The notes under the pieces were generated by a model. That model was not told where the DNA came from. It made no database searches and was given only the letters and a program-made list of their open reading frames with translations. From NCBI GenBank assembly GCA_900762945.1, contig CAAFIN010000014.1, forward strand, positions 1-10,290: 10,290 bases of DNA, written 5' to 3'. The stretch is from Clostridia bacterium (GTDB lineage: Bacteria; Bacillota; Clostridia; Christensenellales; Pumilibacteraceae). Below, piece by piece: positions 7,016-10,290 of the stretch. Both the position numbers and the translations under genes were made by a program. How positions within the stretch are numbered: the stretch's first letter is position 1; every line of letters begins with the position of its first letter.

Positions 7016-7055
7016 GTCATTCGGAGTGTGGCGATACGCCACGCGTGGAATCCCC
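7016..7055. repeat. REP-like palindromic element
   Basis: The segment starts GTCATTCGGAG, contains an 8-bp stem GTGTGGCG-ATA-CGCCACGC (7026-7044, one wobble) and ends GTGGAATCCCC. The bounding pattern GTCATT...GAG...GGAATCCC resembles the dispersed intergenic palindromes (GTCATTGCGAG...GCAATCCC type) found in many bacterial genomes. It lies between a terminator and a promoter, in DNA free of genes. No further copy is in the window, so its repeat status is inferred from resemblance. Confidence 0.5.
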
Positions 7056-7125
7056 GTTGGCCGAGAAGTAATAAACTTTGCAAAATTCCGTAGGGTACAA
7101 TATCCGGCTACGATAGGTCAAGAGG

Positions 7126-7154
7126 TTGACAAAAAGCGGCAAGTATTTTATAAT
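7126..7154 (+). promoter_or_regulatory. Consensus promoter of tilS
   Basis: TTGACA (7126-7131) and TATAAT (7149-7154) are both perfect sigma-A boxes with the optimal 17-nt spacer. The expected start of transcription is about 7160-7163, which coincides with the tilS ATG at 7162. The spacer segment CGGCAAGTATT is shared with the SRP RNA promoter. Confidence 0.9.
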
Positions 7155-7161
7155 TCATAGT

Positions 7162-8547
7162 ATGAGTAAAATTACGGACGGAAACGATAAAAAATCAAGC
7201 GGCGCAGCGCGTAAAAACGCTATGGGAAAACTTCCCGAGGCGGCTTTTTCGGCGTTCGGGCGGCTTATTTTACCCACCAAAAAAATAGCGGTGGCGGTAT
7301 CGGGCGGCGCGGATTCTATGTGCCTGCTCGATCTCGCCGTAAAGCATTTTCCGCCCGACAGAATTATAGTTCTGAACGTAGAACACGGCATACGCGGCGA
7401 GGAGTCGAAACGCGACAGCGCGTTCGTGAAAGCCGCGGCGGAGCGTTACGGCGTGAAGTTTATAGGTCGTGCCGTCGATATTCCCGCGCTTTGTAAGACC
7501 AGCGGCAGAAGCGAGGAAACCGAAGCGCGGCTTGCGCGGAAAGCGTTTTTTTCGGAAGTTCTCGATCGCGGCGAAGCGGACAAGATTCTTACCGCGCACA
7601 ACGCCGGCGACCGCACCGAGGGCGTGCTGATGCACGTTTTTCGCGGTTCGGGGATAAGAGGACTTATCGGCATGAGCGAAGCGGACGGCGACTATATCCG
7701 CCCGCTGATTACCGTAACCCGCGCGGAAATAGAACGGTATAACCGAGAAAACGGCGTGGAGTTCGTGACCGACGGCACCAACGCCGACCTTAAATACACG
7801 CGGAATTTTATCCGCAATCGCGTGATTCCGCTAATAAACGAACGGTACGCGCTTGACGACGCTATAAACACGCTCAGCGAGAACGCCGCGAGCGACGACG
7901 AGTTTATCCGTTCGTTCCTCGATTTTGACGACAATATCGCGAGCGACGGCGAGGCGGTGTACGTCAACGAAACCGCGCTGAAAACGCCGTTCGCGCTCGC
8001 TTCCCGTTACGCGATCGAAGCGGCGAAACGCGCGGGCTATCCCACCGATTTCGGCAGAAAGCAAGTCGAAGCGGCGCTGTCGTTACTCTCGCTCGAGAAC
8101 GGCGCGCGGGTGGATTTAGGCGGCGGGCTGACGGCGGCGAAAGAGTACGGCGTTATCGCGTTCTACACGGAAAGCGGCGACAAAACCGAGGAAGAAGCGA
8201 TACCGTTCGCGGCGGGTTTTACGCCGTTTGCGGACGGAATAATCGAGGTCACGTCGGTGGAAGCGAAACCCGTCCGCGGCAAACTCGTCGTCGACGGCGA
8301 CAAAGTTCCCGACGGCGCGGTGATCCGTACACGGCGCGATGGCGACGAGTTCCGACCATACGGCGGCGGTGCGAAAAAATTGAAAGAATATCTTATCGAT
8401 CGCAAAATACCGCTTCGAAAACGCGACAAATTGCCGCTTTTGTGTTATAATGATAAGGTGCTCGCGATTTTCGGCGTGGAAATTTCCGACGACGTGAAAA
8501 TCACCGCGGACACCGTGAACGCGCTGGAACTGGTTTACTCGCTTTAG
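7162..8547 (+). CDS. tilS: tRNA(Ile)-lysidine synthase
   Basis: ATP-dependent N-type PP-loop enzyme that converts C34 of the CAU-anticodon tRNA-Ile to lysidine, so that it reads AUA and is charged with isoleucine. From ATG 7162 the protein has 461 residues. The PP-loop SGGADS is at 47-52, followed by LNVEHGIRGEES (71-82), AHNAGDRTEGVLM (145-157), RGSGIRGLIGM (161-171) and TRNFIRNRVIPLI (213-225). The C-terminal TilS substrate domain ends in a segment with GGAKKLKEYLIDRKIP. The usual HxxDD motif reads HNAGD here. The start is uncertain. ATG 7162 sits at the predicted transcription start with no SD (leaderless). ATG 7222 gives 441 residues and the usual spacing to the PP-loop, but also lacks an SD. 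A TTG at 7126 is inside the -35 box and is excluded. The tilS-hpt order is conserved in Bacillota. Confidence 0.94.
   Translation: MSKITDGNDKKSSGAARKNAMGKLPEAAFSAFGRLILPTKKIAVAVSGGADSMCLLDLAVKHFPPDRIIVLNVEHGIRGEESKRDSAFVKAAAERYGVKFIGRAVDIPALCKTSGRSEETEARLARKAFFSEVLDRGEADKILTAHNAGDRTEGVLMHVFRGSGIRGLIGMSEADGDYIRPLITVTRAEIERYNRENGVEFVTDGTNADLKYTRNFIRNRVIPLINERYALDDAINTLSENAASDDEFIRSFLDFDDNIASDGEAVYVNETALKTPFALASRYAIEAAKRAGYPTDFGRKQVEAALSLLSLENGARVDLGGGLTAAKEYGVIAFYTESGDKTEEEAIPFAAGFTPFADGIIEVTSVEAKPVRGKLVVDGDKVPDGAVIRTRRDGDEFRPYGGGAKKLKEYLIDRKIPLRKRDKLPLLCYNDKVLAIFGVEISDDVKITADTVNALELVYSL
8423..8451 (+). promoter_or_regulatory. Possible internal promoter for hpt, inside tilS
   Basis: TATAAT (8446-8451) carries an extended -10 (TGT directly before it) and lies 17 nt after GCGACA (8423-8428), which matches four of six -35 bases including GACA. 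Transcription from about 8458 would give hpt its own message with a leader of about 160 nt formed by the 3' end of tilS. A TATAAT in a GC-rich coding region is unusual, but it could be chance. Confidence 0.5.
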
Positions 8548-8617
8548 CGCGGGTCGCTTACTTAATTTTTAGCCGAAAACGCCCGAAGCGGCGTTCGAAA
8601 ATACGGAGGATTTTACA

Positions 8618-9166
8618 ATGGGACTTAACAAAAACGTGCTTTACACCGAAGAAGTTATTCGCGCGAGAGTGAGAGAACTCGGAAAAGAGATCGCGAAAAA
8701 TTACGACGACGATAAACCTATCGTTTGCGTTTGCGTGCTTCGCGGCGCAGTCATGTTCTACACCGACCTCATGAAAGAGATCAAGTCGGACAACGTGGTG
8801 TACGATTTCGTTACGCTGTCGAGTTACGAAAATGCGCTCGTCGCCGGATCGATGGCCACGACCGGCAAGATCAAACTTATTCAGGATCTGCGCGAAAACG
8901 TCGAGGGTAAGCACGTTCTCGTAGTCGAAGATATCGTAGATTCGGGCTATACCGTGGAGTACCTTCGTCAGTACTTCGCGGCGAAAAATCCGCTCGACGT
9001 CAAGATTGCGTGCCTTCTCGACAAGCCCATGTGCAGAAAGACCGACGCTAAAGCCGATTATATCGCGTTCACGCTCGAGCGTCCCGCTTACATCATCGGT
9101 TACGGGTTGGACAGCGACCAGAAATACCGCAACCTCGACGGCATTTACGAGGTCATCGAGGGTTGA
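8618..9166 (+). CDS. hpt: Hypoxanthine (guanine) phosphoribosyltransferase
   Basis: Purine-salvage enzyme that makes IMP (and usually GMP) from hypoxanthine (guanine) and PRPP in the cytoplasm. The 182-residue length is normal for the bacterial family. The PRPP-binding signature VVEDIVDSGYT is at 102-112, with the paired acidic residues E104/D105. LRGA (41-44) fits the pyrophosphate-binding loop, SSY (68-70) the flexible loop, and YGLDSDQKYRNL (162-173) the base-recognition and C-terminal family motif. The ATG has a strong SD, GGAGGA (8605-8610), seven bases upstream. It follows tilS after 70 bases, the same order as tilS-hprT in Bacillus, and its stop overlaps the next start. Expression may come from the tilS promoter, the internal site at 8423-8451, or both. 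Confidence 0.96.
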   Translation: MGLNKNVLYTEEVIRARVRELGKEIAKNYDDDKPIVCVCVLRGAVMFYTDLMKEIKSDNVVYDFVTLSSYENALVAGSMATTGKIKLIQDLRENVEGKHVLVVEDIVDSGYTVEYLRQYFAAKNPLDVKIACLLDKPMCRKTDAKADYIAFTLERPAYIIGYGLDSDQKYRNLDGIYEVIEG

Positions 9167-9900
9167 CGGAAACCGAAAAAGCGCATACGGCGAACGAAAC
9201 CGAAACTTCCCGGTATTTACGTGACGGCGAGCGGGTAGACGATCTTCTCGTCAACGGGCTGAAAATCATTCAGAACCCGAGCGCGTTCTGCTTCGGTTGC
9301 GACGCGGTGGAAATCGCGAACTTCGTGACGGGCGGGGCGAAAGATCGCGCGGTCGACCTCGGCAGCGGCACGGGAATAATCACGCTGCTGCTCGGCGGAA
9401 AGAAAGGCATACGCTGTACGGGCGTGGAAATTCAGCCACATATGGCGGAAATGTCGCGGCGGAGTATCGGAATGAACGGACTCGGCGGCGTTTGCGATAT
9501 TATTAACGCGCCCATGCAGAGCGTACGCGAGCATTTTGCGCCCGGGTACGCGACTATCGTCGTGAGCAACCCGCCTTATCGTAAAAAGGACGGCGGCGCG
9601 GCGATCGACAACGAGTCGGTGGCGCTCGCGCGGCACGAAATAGCCGTAACGCTGCGGGAAGTCGCGGACGCGGCGGCGTATCTCGTTAGACCCGGCGGGC
9701 GGTTTTACCTTATTCACAGGGCGGATCGGCTCGCGGAAATTATTTACGAATGTAAAAAACGCAGGCTCGAGCCGAAAGTTTTGCAAACGCTTGTACCCGC
9801 GCCGAACAAGCCGCCGCACCTTATTATGCTCAAGTGCGTGAAAGACGGAAAAGAGGGCCTGGAAATTCTGCCCGAGCGAGCGGTTGACACCGTGGTGTAA
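9163..9900 (+). CDS. tRNA1(Val) (adenine37-N6)-methyltransferase-like protein (TrmN6/YabB family)
   Basis: SAM-dependent N6-adenine methyltransferase of 245 residues. Motif I is VDLGSGTGI (64-72). The catalytic NPPY tetrad is at 136-139, in SNPPYRKKDGG, as in enzymes that methylate an exocyclic amino group. The opening DGERVDDLLVNGLKIIQ (21-37) and FCFGCDAVEIANF are hallmarks of the YabB/YfiC/TrmN6 group. YfiC makes m6A37 in tRNA1-Val of E. coli, and the same target is only assumed here. The likely start is TTG 9163, which overlaps the hpt stop (TTGA), with GAGG (9149-9152) as SD inside hpt. No ATG or GTG lies between it and the conserved region, so translation is probably coupled. rsmI follows 9 bases after the stop, as yabB and yabC (rsmI) lie close together in Bacillus. 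Confidence 0.88.
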   Translation: MTETEKAHTANETETSRYLRDGERVDDLLVNGLKIIQNPSAFCFGCDAVEIANFVTGGAKDRAVDLGSGTGIITLLLGGKKGIRCTGVEIQPHMAEMSRRSIGMNGLGGVCDIINAPMQSVREHFAPGYATIVVSNPPYRKKDGGAAIDNESVALARHEIAVTLREVADAAAYLVRPGGRFYLIHRADRLAEIIYECKKRRLEPKVLQTLVPAPNKPPHLIMLKCVKDGKEGLEILPERAVDTVV

Positions 9901-9909
9901 AGGAGAGGT

Positions 9910-10290
9910 ATGCTTTATATCGTTGCAACGCCGATAGGCAATCTCGGCGAAATAACTTACCGCGCGGTGGAAACGCTGAACTCGGTCGACGCGATACTTT
10001 GCGAGGACACGCGGCGCACGGCGGTGCTGCTCGAGCGCTATGGAATCAAAAAAACGCTCGTGTCGTATCAGAAGTTTTCCGAAAAAGAGAAGTCGGGATA
10101 TATCGCGGACAGATTGGAAAAAGGAGAAAACCTCGCGCTGGTGTCCGACGCGGGCATGCCCATGATTTCAGACCCCGGCAAAATCCTCGCGGAAGAACTG
10201 ATAAAACGCGGACTTGAGTACACCGTAATCAGCGGACCGTGCGCGGCGATCAACGCGCTCGTGCTGTCGGGATTGGATACTTCGGCGTTC
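9910..10290 (+). CDS. rsmI: 16S rRNA (cytidine1402-2'-O)-methyltransferase, 5' part
   Basis: Tetrapyrrole-methylase-fold enzyme that uses SAM to 2'-O-methylate C1402 in the ribosomal P site of 16S rRNA. Only the first 127 residues are in the window; the full family length is about 280, so the gene continues beyond the end. The diagnostic opening IVATPIGNLGEITYRA is at 4-19. CEDTRRTAVLL (31-41), a KFSEKEKS segment (55-62), LVSDAGMPMISDPG (77-90) and ISGPCAAINALVLSGL (107-122) follow. The usual PGPxA loop reads SGPCA. ATG has AGGAG (9901-9905) four bases upstream, directly after the TAA of the preceding gene, indicating the same transcript. Confidence 0.95.
   Translation, partial: MLYIVATPIGNLGEITYRAVETLNSVDAILCEDTRRTAVLLERYGIKKTLVSYQKFSEKEKSGYIADRLEKGENLALVSDAGMPMISDPGKILAEELIKRGLEYTVISGPCAAINALVLSGLDTSAF

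Noticed and set aside
4712..7042. Very long (776-codon) antisense open frame opposite the pseudouridine synthase and galT
   Set aside because: Both sense genes are clear. Long antisense frames arise from the codon bias of GC-rich genes, and this one even crosses the galT terminator. The product shows no recognisable domain.
7126..7161. TTG at 7126 as the start of tilS
   Set aside because: It coincides with the -35 box of a consensus promoter, so it would not be in the transcript made from that promoter.
8578..8595. AACGCC/GGCGTT hairpin as a terminator between tilS and hpt
   Set aside because: The stem is only 6 bp and no T run follows; hpt is expected to be cotranscribed.

Overview
The window (about 10.3 kb, moderately GC-rich) reads as ordinary chromosome from an uncultured Bacillota lineage, most likely a Clostridia-class gut or anaerobe genome. 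The evidence is a long Bacillus-type SRP RNA with an Alu domain, a class II (Firmicutes-type) GalT, the tilS-hpt pair known from Bacillus, a YabB/TrmN6-type methyltransferase next to rsmI, and strong SD sequences of the AGGAG type. All genes lie on the + strand, and most are information-processing housekeeping genes.

Layout. Positions 1-193 are non-coding, with a 10-bp perfect palindrome and a 12-nt direct repeat. A sigma-A-type promoter (194-222) drives the SRP RNA gene (about 230-495), which ends in a short terminal stem and a T run. Positions 503-669 form a GC-rich leader with several hairpins but no recognisable T-box. They lead into a tight gene string: ileS (type 2 isoleucyl-tRNA synthetase, 670-3780), a class I SAM-dependent methyltransferase whose ATG overlaps the ileS stop, an RluA-family pseudouridine synthase, and galT (class II). 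The string closes with an intrinsic terminator at 6974-7008. A REP-like palindromic element follows at 7016-7055.

A second unit begins at a consensus promoter (TTGACA, 17 nt, TATAAT; 7126-7154) and holds tilS, hpt, a TrmN6/YabB-like methyltransferase and the start of rsmI, which runs off the window end. A second promoter-like site inside the 3' end of tilS could give hpt separate expression.

Functionally the two units cover isoleucine charging and editing, isoleucine-tRNA anticodon modification (TilS makes lysidine in tRNA-Ile2), probable rRNA/tRNA methylation and pseudouridylation, purine salvage (Hpt) and protein targeting (SRP RNA). GalT, a Leloir-pathway enzyme, is the odd member.

I see no defence system, mobile gene cassette, CRISPR array or other clearly new system. 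The points most worth a second look are regulatory: the SRP RNA and tilS promoters share 18 of 19 bases across the spacer and -10 box; tilS probably has a leaderless mRNA; and ileS has a structured leader with neither a T-box nor a visible promoter of its own.
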